64,000 nucleotides of DNA, from contig NZ_JAQURE010000007.1 in the NCBI RefSeq assembly GCF_028715765.1, positions 46,214 through 110,213 of the forward strand, in the 5' to 3' direction. The position numbers were made by a program, and so were the translations under genes. The notes beneath the pieces were generated by a model. The model had not been told where the DNA came from. It saw only the letters and a list, made by a program, of their open reading frames with translations, and ran no database searches. Positions 7,956 through 16,069 of the stretch are shown here, one piece after another. This stretch comes from Rhodoferax sp. Its GTDB lineage: Bacteria; Pseudomonadota; Gammaproteobacteria; Burkholderiales; Burkholderiaceae_C. How positions within the stretch are numbered: position 1 is the stretch's first letter; each line of letters starts with the position of its first letter.

Positions 7956-9092
7956 ATGGAACGCGATCAAGCCACTTCTTTTATCACCGACCTGCTCAAG
8001 CTGATGATTAGTCGCGGCGGCAGCGACCTGTTCATCACCGCCGATTTCCCGCCGGCCATCAAGGTCGATGGCAAGGTCACCAAGGTGTCGCCCCAGCCGC
8101 TCAACAGCACCCACACCATTGCGCTGGCGCGCTCGATCATGAGCGACAAGCAGGTGGCTGAGTTTGAGCGCACCAAAGAATGCAACTTTGCCATTGCCCC
8201 GCCTGGGTTGGGGCGGTTTCGGGTCAATGCCTTCATGCAGCAAAGCAAGGTCGGCATGGTGTTGCGCACCATTCCCAGCACGCTGCCCACCATTGACAGC
8301 CTGAAACTGCCACCGGTGTTGAAAGACGTGGTCAACAGCAAACGTGGGCTGTGCATCCTGGTGGGCGCCACCGGCTCGGGTAAGTCCACCTCGCTGGCGG
8401 CGTTGGTGGACTGGCGCAATGAAACCACTTTTGGCCACATCATCACCGTCGAAGACCCGATTGAATTTGTCCACGCCCACAAAAATTGCGTGGTGACCCA
8501 GCGCGAGGTGGGCATTGACACCGACAGTTGGGGCGCGGCTCTGAAAAACACCTTGCGCCAGGCGCCGGATGTGATTTTGATGGGCGAAATCCGCGACCGT
8601 GAAACCATGGAGCACGCAGTGACGTTTGCCGAAACCGGTCACCTGTGCCTGGCCACACTGCATGCCAACAGCTCAAACCAGGCGCTGGACCGCATCATCA
8701 ACTTCTTTCCTGAAGAGCGGCGTGCCCAGCTGCTGATGGATTTGTCGCTGAATTTGCGGGCACTGGTATCACAGCGGCTGCTGCCCAAGCAAGATGGCAA
8801 GGGACGAGTGGCAATGGTCGAGATCATGCTCAACTCGCCCTTGATTTCTGATTTGATCTTCAAGGGTGAAGTGGCCGAGATCAAAGAGGTGATGAAAAAA
8901 AGCCGCAACATTGGCATGCAAACCTTTGACCAAGCACTGTTTGACGCCTATGAGGCCAACCTCATCACCTACGAAGATGCCCTGCGCAACGCCGACTCCG
9001 TGAACGACTTGCGCCTGCAAATCAAGCTCAACAGCCAGCGCAGCAAGCGCCAGGATTTGGCCGCTGGCACCGAAAACCTGACCATCATGTAA
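7956..9092 (+). CDS. pilU: PilT-dependent retraction ATPase PilU
   Basis: 378 residues. PilU assists PilT in forceful pilus retraction. The protein parallels PilT: GGSDLFITADFPPAIKVDG at the N-terminus, Walker A GATGSGKSTSLAAL, Walker B ILMGEIRDRETM, His box TGHLCLATLHANS. The AIRNLIRE motif of PilT is replaced by PLISDLIFKGEVAEIKEVM, typical of PilU, and there is an extra C-terminal extension of about 30 residues. RBS AAGGA precedes the ATG. It is cotranscribed with pilT; no pilin or assembly genes are in the window. Confidence 0.97.
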   Translation: MERDQATSFITDLLKLMISRGGSDLFITADFPPAIKVDGKVTKVSPQPLNSTHTIALARSIMSDKQVAEFERTKECNFAIAPPGLGRFRVNAFMQQSKVGMVLRTIPSTLPTIDSLKLPPVLKDVVNSKRGLCILVGATGSGKSTSLAALVDWRNETTFGHIITVEDPIEFVHAHKNCVVTQREVGIDTDSWGAALKNTLRQAPDVILMGEIRDRETMEHAVTFAETGHLCLATLHANSSNQALDRIINFFPEERRAQLLMDLSLNLRALVSQRLLPKQDGKGRVAMVEIMLNSPLISDLIFKGEVAEIKEVMKKSRNIGMQTFDQALFDAYEANLITYEDALRNADSVNDLRLQIKLNSQRSKRQDLAAGTENLTIM

Positions 9093-9146
9093 CCTGCCTT
9101 ATCCCAAGGAAGCTTTTTTTATCCACTTCATCCCCTCAAACGCCTC

Positions 9147-10064
9147 ATGAACACTCGCACTTATGCCCCCACCCCTACCCGCCGCGTTGCCTTTTTAGGC
9201 CTGGGAGTGATGGGCTACCCCATGGCTGGCCACCTGGCGCGCGCCGGCCACAGTGTCACGGTATACAACCGAACCACTTCAAAATCAATAGCTTGGTGCA
9301 CAGAATACACGGGCGCTACAAGCCAAAATGCCACATTAAATCCGGCCGCAACGCCACGCCAGGCGGCCGCAGGTGCTGAGCTGGTGTTTTGCTGTGTGGG
9401 CAATGATGACGACCTGCGCAGCGTGGTGCTGGGCGCAGACGGCGCTTTTGCCGGCATGGCACCCGGTGCCGTGCTGGTGGATCACACCACGGCCTCCGCC
9501 AACGTGGCGCGTGAGCTGTATGCCACCGCCCAAGCCCAGGGCTTGCATTTTGTCGATGCCCCCGTGTCTGGCGGCCAAGCCGGGGCGCAAAACGGTGCTC
9601 TGACCGTGATGTGCGGTGGTGATCTGGCGGCGTTTGAAGCGGCGCAGCCCGTGGCCATGGCGTTTGCCAAAGCCTTCACCTACCTGGGCGAAAGCGGCGC
9701 CGGGCAACTGGCCAAAATGGTCAACCAAATTTGCATTGCCGGGCTGGTGCAGGGGTTGGCCGAAGCCATTGCCTTTGGTGACAAAGCGGGCTTGGACATG
9801 AACCTGGTGCTGGACGTGATTGGCAAAGGCGCAGCGCAAAGCTGGCAAATGGACAACCGTGGCAAAACCATGGTGGCGGGTAAATTCGACTTTGGCTTTG
9901 CGGTGGACTGGATGCGCAAAGACCTGGGGCTGGTGTTAGACGAAGCCAAGCGCAATGGTGCGCGCTTGCCAGCCACCGCCTTGATTGACCAGTTTTATGC
10001 CGATGTGCAGCAGATGGGTGGCCGCCGCTGGGACACCTCAAGCTTGATCAAACGCCTGAAATAA
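9147..10064 (+). CDS. NAD(P)-dependent beta-hydroxyacid dehydrogenase (HIBADH family)
   Basis: 305 residues. N-terminal Rossmann domain with FLGLGVMGYPMAGHLARAGH; substrate signature DAPVSGGQAGAQNGALTVM; catalytic Lys in GAGQLAKMVNQ; C-terminal helical domain ending DTSSLIKRLK. Members reduce or oxidise 3-hydroxyisobutyrate, tartronate semialdehyde or similar; the substrate cannot be fixed here (GarR/GlxR/MmsB alternatives). It stands 54 bases after pilU and is probably a separate unit. Residues about 46-62 (KSIAWCTEYTGATSQNA) are encoded by a dispersed repeat copy inserted or substituted at a loop after the first beta-alpha-beta unit. Confidence 0.92.
   Translation: MNTRTYAPTPTRRVAFLGLGVMGYPMAGHLARAGHSVTVYNRTTSKSIAWCTEYTGATSQNATLNPAATPRQAAAGAELVFCCVGNDDDLRSVVLGADGAFAGMAPGAVLVDHTTASANVARELYATAQAQGLHFVDAPVSGGQAGAQNGALTVMCGGDLAAFEAAQPVAMAFAKAFTYLGESGAGQLAKMVNQICIAGLVQGLAEAIAFGDKAGLDMNLVLDVIGKGAAQSWQMDNRGKTMVAGKFDFGFAVDWMRKDLGLVLDEAKRNGARLPATALIDQFYADVQQMGGRRWDTSSLIKRLK
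9278..9335 (+). repeat. Dispersed palindromic repeat, copy 4 (inside the dehydrogenase)
   Basis: CAATAGCTTGGTGCACAGAA then TACACGGGCGCTACAAGCCA and AAATGCC. Diverged but aligned over its length with the family consensus; in frame with the gene. Confidence 0.6.
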
Positions 10065-10065
10065 C

Positions 10066-10160
10066 GATCCCCCCTGAGCCGAGCCTGGCGGCGCGTCTCC
10101 CCCCGGGGGCAACACCTTGCAGCCCGGCAAAGCCGGTTCTGCGGTGCTCTGGCTTTTGCG
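10066..10160. repeat. GC-rich intergenic element of Comamonadaceae type
   Basis: The stretch has CCCCCC and CCCCCGGGGG blocks followed by CAGCCCGGCAAAGCCGGTT, itself a small hairpin (GGC AAA GCC), and CTGCGGTGCTCTGGC. I have seen this pattern repeatedly between genes in this bacterial family. It lies between two convergent genes and may act as a transcription stop. Confidence 0.45.
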
Positions 10161-10175
10161 CCTCAGTGCGCTTGC

Positions 10176-10859
10176 TTACTGTGCTGGCTTCGCTTTGGCG
10201 TCGTCTGGGGCGGGTTGCGGCAGCAGGTTGCGCAGCTCGTCTTCTGAAATGATCTCAAACACCCGCACCACTTTTTGCACGCCAGAGACAGCGCGTGTAA
10301 TGTCGGTGGCACGGTCGGCTTCACGCTGGGTGACACGCCCCAGCAGGTAGGTGGTGCCGCGCTCGGTGACCACCTTGAAGGCGTTGGCATAGAGGTCTTT
10401 GGCATCCACCAAGCCCGCCTTGACCTTGCCGGTGACCAAGGTGTCTGAAGACCGCTGCCCCAAAGTGGCATTGCCCAACACGGCCAGCTCGTTGACCACA
10501 GCCTGGACGTTTTCCACCCCTGAGACCACTTGCTCCACCAGCTGTTGGTCTTGCGCACTGGGCACCTCGCCCGAGAGCAAGACCCGGCGGTTGTAGCTGG
10601 TGACGTTGACATGTACCCGGTCGCCCAGGTTGTCACGAATGCGGCTGGCCGCGCGCAACTCAATGCCTTCGTCCTCCAACTGGGTGCCCGAGGTGCGCCG
10701 GTCGGTGGCCACCAAGCCGCCACCCACCATGGCGCCGCCCATCATCATGGGCACAGCCAACGGAAAGCAGGCCGTCAAGCTGCTGCCCACGGTGATGGCC
10801 AAGGCCAAGGTGGTCAGCACGCGCTTGGTGCTGACTGAAGGTGTGAGGTGATTCATCAT
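10176..10859 (-). CDS. dolP: BON-domain outer-membrane lipoprotein (DolP/YraP-like)
   Basis: 227 residues. Lipoprotein signal with a Cys at about 31 in SSLTACFP, a short Gly/Met-rich stretch, then two BON domains: first about 62-125 ([28 protein letters not shown]), second about 140-205 ([32 protein letters not shown]). A C-terminal Pro/Lys tail follows. DolP supports outer-membrane integrity and BAM function in E. coli. The ATG overlaps the TGA of the SIS-domain gene (ATGA), and the order yraN, diaA/gmhA, dolP is conserved from E. coli, which supports the assignment. Confidence 0.9.
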   Translation of the reverse strand: MMNHLTPSVSTKRVLTTLALAITVGSSLTACFPLAVPMMMGGAMVGGGLVATDRRTSGTQLEDEGIELRAASRIRDNLGDRVHVNVTSYNRRVLLSGEVPSAQDQQLVEQVVSGVENVQAVVNELAVLGNATLGQRSSDTLVTGKVKAGLVDAKDLYANAFKVVTERGTTYLLGRVTQREADRATDITRAVSGVQKVVRVFEIISEDELRNLLPQPAPDDAKAKPAQ

Positions 10860-11452
10860 GTAGATTCCTGGTCGCCAAGTAACAAAATATCAACCGCATC
10901 GCACAGGCAGTGCAGGGTGAGCAAATGCACCTCTTGCACGCGGGCGGTGCGGTCGTGGGGCACGCAAATGTGCACATCGGTGTCGCGCAGGGCTTTGCTC
11001 ATCTTGCCGCCGCCACGGCCCGTCAAGCCAATGACCACCATGTCACGCTCGTGTGCCGCTTCGATGGCGGCCAGCACATTGGCCGAGTTGCCGCTGGTGG
11101 AGATGGCCAGCAACACGTCACCGGGCTGGCCGAGCGCCCGCACCTGGCGTGAAAAAATCACGTTGAAGTCGTAATCGTTGGCAATGGCGGTAAGGATGGA
11201 GCTGTCGGTGGTCAAGGCAATGGCAGCCAACTCGGGGCGCTCGCGCTCAAAACGCCCGACGAATTCGGCAGAAAAGTGCTGTGCGTCAGCCGCCGAACCG
11301 CCGTTGCCACAGCTAAGCACTTTGCCACCGCTGGTGACGCAAGCCAGCAAGGCCTGCACGGCATCTGCAATGGGTTTGCTCAGCAGTGGTGCCGCCTGGT
11401 ATTTGAGGTCGGCACTGTCGATGAAATGTTGTTGTATTCGTTGTTCCAGCAT
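10856..11452 (-). CDS. SIS-domain protein, DiaA/GmhA type
   Basis: 198 residues covering one SIS (sugar isomerase) domain: [21 protein letters not shown] (joined), [48 protein letters not shown], and [10 protein letters not shown]. Sequence alone fits both phosphoheptose isomerase GmhA (sedoheptulose-7-phosphate to heptose-7-phosphate for LPS) and DiaA (DnaA-binding initiation regulator). The neighbours yraN and dolP match the diaA locus of E. coli; in Burkholderiales this gene is usually annotated as phosphoheptose isomerase. It is coupled to dolP by an ATGA overlap. Confidence 0.92.
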   Translation of the reverse strand: MLEQRIQQHFIDSADLKYQAAPLLSKPIADAVQALLACVTSGGKVLSCGNGGSAADAQHFSAEFVGRFERERPELAAIALTTDSSILTAIANDYDFNVIFSRQVRALGQPGDVLLAISTSGNSANVLAAIEAAHERDMVVIGLTGRGGGKMSKALRDTDVHICVPHDRTARVQEVHLLTLHCLCDAVDILLLGDQEST

Positions 11453-11493
11453 GGCCGTGATGATACCCGCGCCACATGGCGCTCAAGGCAGAC

Positions 11494-11886
11494 TCAAGCC
11501 GCGTCAAAAGCGCCCTGCAGCCAGATGATGGCGCCATATTCAACCGCCACCACGTCAAAACGGCATGGCGGCAAGCTCGCACAGCGCATCAAATAATGGC
11601 GCGCGGCAAACACAATGCGGCGCTGCTTGAGCGCGCTGACACTGGCTGCCGCACCGCCATGGCTGGCCGTGCTGCGCTGGCGCACTTCCACAAACACACA
11701 AGTGCCGTCAGGCGCGCGCATGATCAGGTCAATTTCACCGCCGCCTCGTCCGGGGGTTCGATAATTGCGCACCAGCAAGCGCAAGCCCGCCTGCTGCAAG
11801 TGCGCCAGAGCGGCGTTCTCAGCTGCATCACCGCGTTGTTTGGTGCTGGGCGGCACGGCCAATTTATTTGTTTGAGGAAACCCCAT
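11494..11886 (-). CDS. yraN: YraN family protein (UPF0102), endonuclease-like fold
   Basis: 130 residues from ATG 11886. Restriction-endonuclease-like fold of the UPF0102 family: RGDAAENAALAHLQQAGLRLL VRNYR (joined), GGGEIDLIMRAPDGTCVFVE VRQR with the PD-(D/E)xK-like Asp, Glu and Lys/Arg positions; the last position is R (VEVRQR), as in most of the family. Function unknown, with a nuclease activity suspected. Its start is only two bases from the divergent rsmI start, so the two promoters must overlap each other's genes. Confidence 0.9.
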   Translation of the reverse strand: MGFPQTNKLAVPPSTKQRGDAAENAALAHLQQAGLRLLVRNYRTPGRGGGEIDLIMRAPDGTCVFVEVRQRSTASHGGAAASVSALKQRRIVFAARHYLMRCASLPPCRFDVVAVEYGAIIWLQGAFDAA

Positions 11887-11888
11887 CA

Positions 11889-12827
11889 ATGTCACACCCT
11901 GTGTTGTCGGTAAGCGCCAGTTACGCCTTGGCGTTGCGTGCAGCCTTGGAGGCGGCAGGCAACCAGAATTATCGGCCGGGCACGCTGTTTGTGGTGGCCA
12001 CACCGATTGGCAACCTGGCAGACATCAGCCTGCGCGCGCTGCATGTGCTGCAGCTGGCCGATGTGGTGGCCTGTGAAGACACCCGCCACACCCAAGCGCT
12101 GCTGCGGGCCTATGGCATTGACAAAACTCCCGCACAGTTGCTGGCAGTGCACCAACACAACGAGGCACAAGGTGCGCAGGTGGTGGTTGAGCGCCTGCAA
12201 CAAGGCGCGCGCGTGGCCTATGTGAGTGATGCAGGCACCCCGGCCATCAGCGACCCGGGCGCCCGACTGGTGCAGGCGGTGCGCCTGGCTCACCTGCCGG
12301 TGGTGCCGCTGCCCGGTGCCAGCAGCGTGATCACAGCGTTGAGCGCCGCCGGTATTGCGCCGGGTATTCAGCAGCATGGTGAATTTGTGTTTGTGGGCTT
12401 TTTACCCAGCAAAACCACCGAGCGTCAAACGGCTGTGGCGGCACTTGCTGGCGAGTTGCGCGCCGTGGTGTTGCTGGAGGCGCCGCACCGCATTGAAGCC
12501 CTGGCCACGGCTCTGGCCACCTTGGGCACACGCCAACTGACGGTGGGGCGCGAGTTGACCAAACAGTTCGAAGACATTGCCAACCTGGCAGCACAAGATT
12601 TTCCGGCCTGGCTGGCACAAGATGCCAACCGCCTGCGCGGTGAATTTGCGCTGGTGTTGCACCCCGTGGCGGCACCCCAGGCAGCAGCGGCAGACACCCG
12701 CGTGCTACAACTGTTGCTGGCCGAATTGCCGTTGAAAACTGCTGTGAAACTGGCCGCAGACATCACCGGTGAGCCACGCAACGCGTTGTATGAACAGGCG
12801 CTGCAGCTTAAAAAGCCAGCAGCTTAA
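11889..12827 (+). CDS. rsmI: 16S rRNA (cytidine(1402)-2'-O)-methyltransferase RsmI
   Basis: 312 residues from ATG 11889. Methylates the ribose of C1402 in 16S rRNA using SAM. Conserved features: GTLFVVATPIGNLADISLRA, EDTRHTQALLRAYGI, LAVHQHNE, VSDAGTPAISDPGARLV, PLPGASSVITALSAAG and FVGFLPSK. The C-terminus (GEPRNALYEQAL) is the usual RsmI tail. Start 11889 was preferred over ATG 11868, although both are possible because the conserved core begins about 28 residues in. Divergent from yraN. Confidence 0.97.
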   Translation: MSHPVLSVSASYALALRAALEAAGNQNYRPGTLFVVATPIGNLADISLRALHVLQLADVVACEDTRHTQALLRAYGIDKTPAQLLAVHQHNEAQGAQVVVERLQQGARVAYVSDAGTPAISDPGARLVQAVRLAHLPVVPLPGASSVITALSAAGIAPGIQQHGEFVFVGFLPSKTTERQTAVAALAGELRAVVLLEAPHRIEALATALATLGTRQLTVGRELTKQFEDIANLAAQDFPAWLAQDANRLRGEFALVLHPVAAPQAAAADTRVLQLLLAELPLKTAVKLAADITGEPRNALYEQALQLKKPAA

Positions 12828-12835
12828 TCGGTCAG

Positions 12836-13690
12836 CTATCTGGCTGGCTGGCCAGTGCTGCGCTGGTAAAGCGGCAACACCTTGGGCAGGTTGGCCTGAA
12901 TGTCGGCAATGCGGGTGGTGCCAGACGGATGGGTGGACAACCATTGGGGCGGTGCACCTTTGCTGGCTGCCGCCATTTTTTGCCACAAGCTGACACCCGC
13001 ACGGGGGTCAAAACCCGCCCGGGCAGCCAGCTCCATGCCCACCAGATCGGCCTCAGACTCGTCGCTGCGGCTGAACTGCAAAGTGAGCAGTTGTGCCCCG
13101 TAACTGGTCACCGTTTGACCCAATTGCCCCAACCCCAGCACGCTGCTGAGCAAATTGGCACCGATGCCGGTCGCGGCATTTTTGCCCATGCGCTCTCTGG
13201 CGTGTTCACGCAAGGCGTGCGCCACTTCATGCCCCATGACGGTGGCCACTTCATGGTCGGTAAGTTTGAGCTGCTCCAAAATGCCGCTGTAAAACGCAAT
13301 TTTGCCGCCCGGCATGCAAAACGCATTGATCTGCTTGCTGCCAATCAGGTTCACCTCCCAGCGCCATTGCTGAGCACGCGGGTTCCAGCCCATGGCATGC
13401 GGGATGATTTTTTGGGCAATGGCGCGCAGCCGCCTTAACTGCGGGTGATCTTTGCCCGCCAGGGCGTTTTTACCAGCCGCTTGCTGCAGCATCTGGGTGT
13501 ATTGCTGTGCGGCAGATGCCTCGATGGTTTGGGCTGACACCAGCTTGGTAAACACCGAGTTGCCGCCAACGTTGACACCTTCATGCGGTGCGGTTTGCGA
13601 CCAGCCCAGCGCGGGCACCAGCCACACCAAACCACCTGCCTGAAGCAAGGCGCGACGTTGGTGACAGGAACAATATGAAGTGCAGGTCAT
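12836..13690 (-). CDS. M48 family zinc metalloprotease, periplasmic
   Basis: 284 residues. The N-terminus has a Cys/His-rich start then a hydrophobic signal segment (about 12-31, ending LGWSQTAP), so export is likely. Catalytic zinc motif GHEVAHALREH at about residue 155, and the third ligand Glu in FSRSDESEADLVGMEL; NAFCMPGGKIAFYSGILEQL precedes, as in LoiP/YggG and BepA-like proteases. It is the last gene of the kinase/cyclase operon, only four bases after the GspE-like gene. It may turn over envelope proteins under control of that system; the direct substrate is unknown. Confidence 0.93.
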   Translation of the reverse strand: MTCTSYCSCHQRRALLQAGGLVWLVPALGWSQTAPHEGVNVGGNSVFTKLVSAQTIEASAAQQYTQMLQQAAGKNALAGKDHPQLRRLRAIAQKIIPHAMGWNPRAQQWRWEVNLIGSKQINAFCMPGGKIAFYSGILEQLKLTDHEVATVMGHEVAHALREHARERMGKNAATGIGANLLSSVLGLGQLGQTVTSYGAQLLTLQFSRSDESEADLVGMELAARAGFDPRAGVSLWQKMAAASKGAPPQWLSTHPSGTTRIADIQANLPKVLPLYQRSTGQPAR

Positions 13691-13694
13691 GGCG

Positions 13695-16067
13695 TTATTT
13701 GATACAGACTGAGCGAACCATTTTCAAATCGGTCAAGCCCATCATGACTTTTTCCATACCATCCATCTTCAGGGTGCGCATACCACCCTCGACCGCTGCG
13801 GCAAACACGTCAGCCACACGGGCGCGCTCCTGGATTAATTTTTTGATGGCGTCGTTAGCGATCAACAGCTCATGCAGCCCGACGCGGCCTTTGTAGCCGG
13901 TTTGGTTGCACTTGTCGCAACCGGTGTGGCGGTAAAACTTGATGTTGCCGTTGTCTGCAAACTCTTGCTGCCAGCGCTGCAAGAGTTTGGTCATTTCGCC
14001 CTCAAAGTCGGCTTTCCAGACGGCTGAGTGACGCAGTTCCTCGACATACTCGGTGGCAAACAGCCGCAACTCTTGCGCATCAGGCACATAAGCCTCTTTG
14101 CACACACACAGTTTTTTAGCCAGGCGCTGCGCCAAAATACCCAGCAGGGCATCGGCAAAATTGAAGGGGTCCATGCCCATGTCAAGCAAGCGGGTGATGG
14201 ACTCTGGCGCTGAATTGGTGTGCAGGGTGGAGAACACCAAATGCCCGGTGAGTGAGGCTTCGACCCCCATGGCCACGGTTTCATGGTCACGCGACTCGCC
14301 GACCATGATGATGTCGGGGTCAGCACGCAAAAACGCCCGCATGATCAACGCAAAGTCGATGCCGGCTTTTTTGTTGATTTGCACCTGCCGCAACCCTTTT
14401 TGGGTGATTTCCACCGGGTCTTCAGCCGTCCAGATTTTGGTGTCTGGGGTGTTGAGGTGTTTCAAAATGCTATGCAGCGTGGTGGTTTTACCCGAACCCG
14501 TGGGGCCGCAGACATAAAACAAACCGTAGGGTTTTTCAATGGTCTGGATCACACGCGCCATGTTGTGCGGCGTCAGGCCCAGCTTTTCAAGCGGTATGGG
14601 CTCGCCCGCGGCCAGAATCCGCATCACCACATCTTCCACCCCCCCGGCAGAAGGAATGGTAGCCACCCGCAGTTCGATGTCAACCGGACCGTATTTTTTG
14701 AACTTGATCTTGCCGTCTTGCGGCTTGCGGCGCTCTGAAATATCGAGGTCGCACATGATCTTCAGGCGCGTGACCATGGCCTGGCGAAAGTGAGCCGGCA
14801 CTTCAATGTAGGGCTGCAAAGAGCCATCAATGCGAAACCGAATGCCGGTTTTGAGCTTGCCTGGCATGGGCTCGATGTGAATGTCTGAGGCACCCTGGTG
14901 GTAGGCATCCAAAATGACTTTGTTGACAAATTTGACCAACTCGTTGTCTGCCGCAGCAGACTCCAACGAATCGTCGTTGCTGCCGTCGTCCATGGGTGAG
15001 CTATCCATGTCAGCCAGCATTTCGTCAATGCTGCCGCCGGTGGCTTGAATCCCAAAAATTTGACCCAGTGTGTCTTTGAATTCGTTGTGGGTGGTGACCC
15101 GGTAGACAAATTTGGTGATCTTGGGGAACACCTGTGCCACGATGCGGGAGCTGCGCACAGCCTCAGGGTCCAGACACATGATGATCAAGCCCGCGGGTGA
15201 CTCTTCCAGCGGCACCCAACCCTGCTCTTCAATGAATTCACGCTTGAAGACGCCATGCAGCATTTCGGCACGAATGCGCCCCTCAGAAAATGGCTCGTAA
15301 GGCACACCAAAAAACTTGGCCAATGACGCACCAATTTGAGCCGGGCGCACCTGGTAGTGCGCAATCAACACCTGTTCTGCTGGGGCACCCTCGGTGCGGG
15401 CTTCTTGCAGGCAGGTTTGCAACTCTTGCGCAGTCATGACACCGTCAGAGACCAAACCGTCGTATTTGGTCACCATGCGCCGCACACTCTCTTGTGCCTC
15501 GTGAATGCGATGCCGAATGGCTGTGGCCAAAGTCTTGCAAAGCTGAGAGACGCCTTCCACCTCAAGCTCGCCAAACGTTTGATCACTTTTGTTGTTGATG
15601 ACCTGCAACACACCAAACAAGGTGGCGCCCTCCACAATGGGAGCCACCAGCATTTGCTTGGTGCGATAGCCAGACCGCTTGTCAACCTCTTTGAGGAACG
15701 TGAGCGACGGGTGAATTTTTTTCAGCGACTCTTCGTCGTAAACATCTGGCAAGTTGAGCAATTTGCGGCTGTAGGCCACGTAACCCGCAATGCTTTGCGG
15801 GGTGATGGGCAGCTTCAGATCGCGGCTGCTGTTGAGCCCTGTTTTGACCTTGGACACAATGGCGGTGTGGTCGTCGTTGACCACATACAGCGTCAGCCGG
15901 TCGGAGTTGAACAACTTGCAAATATCTTGGCTGGCTTCAAGCATGATCTGCTCGATGTTGACGGTTTCATGAATTTGCGCCGTCACATGCTGCAGCTGCT
16001 TGTAAAAAAGAGCCTCAAAGGTCATGCCCGCACGTTCTCCGCCGTGAAATTTAATGCCAGGTGTCAT
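13695..16067 (-). CDS. GAF domain fused to GspE/PilB-type secretion ATPase
   Basis: 790 residues. An N-terminal GAF domain (about 15-190) is followed by a GspE/MshE N-domain (about 200-340) and a GspE/PilB ATPase (about 385-775): Walker A GPTGSGKTTTL (about 520), Asp box WTAEDPVEIT, Walker B PDIIMVGESRDHETV, His box TGHLVFSTLHTNS. Cys pairs LCVCK and CDKCNQTGYKGR form the zinc subdomain, with CxC in place of the usual first CxxC. GspE-like proteins power pilus or type II secretion assembly, yet no pilin or secretin genes are nearby. The GAF domain could sense a cyclic nucleotide made by the cyclase gene directly upstream (two bases away). Confidence 0.93.
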   Translation of the reverse strand: MTPGIKFHGGERAGMTFEALFYKQLQHVTAQIHETVNIEQIMLEASQDICKLFNSDRLTLYVVNDDHTAIVSKVKTGLNSSRDLKLPITPQSIAGYVAYSRKLLNLPDVYDEESLKKIHPSLTFLKEVDKRSGYRTKQMLVAPIVEGATLFGVLQVINNKSDQTFGELEVEGVSQLCKTLATAIRHRIHEAQESVRRMVTKYDGLVSDGVMTAQELQTCLQEARTEGAPAEQVLIAHYQVRPAQIGASLAKFFGVPYEPFSEGRIRAEMLHGVFKREFIEEQGWVPLEESPAGLIIMCLDPEAVRSSRIVAQVFPKITKFVYRVTTHNEFKDTLGQIFGIQATGGSIDEMLADMDSSPMDDGSNDDSLESAAADNELVKFVNKVILDAYHQGASDIHIEPMPGKLKTGIRFRIDGSLQPYIEVPAHFRQAMVTRLKIMCDLDISERRKPQDGKIKFKKYGPVDIELRVATIPSAGGVEDVVMRILAAGEPIPLEKLGLTPHNMARVIQTIEKPYGLFYVCGPTGSGKTTTLHSILKHLNTPDTKIWTAEDPVEITQKGLRQVQINKKAGIDFALIMRAFLRADPDIIMVGESRDHETVAMGVEASLTGHLVFSTLHTNSAPESITRLLDMGMDPFNFADALLGILAQRLAKKLCVCKEAYVPDAQELRLFATEYVEELRHSAVWKADFEGEMTKLLQRWQQEFADNGNIKFYRHTGCDKCNQTGYKGRVGLHELLIANDAIKKLIQERARVADVFAAAVEGGMRTLKMDGMEKVMMGLTDLKMVRSVCIK

Positions 16068-16069
16068 GC

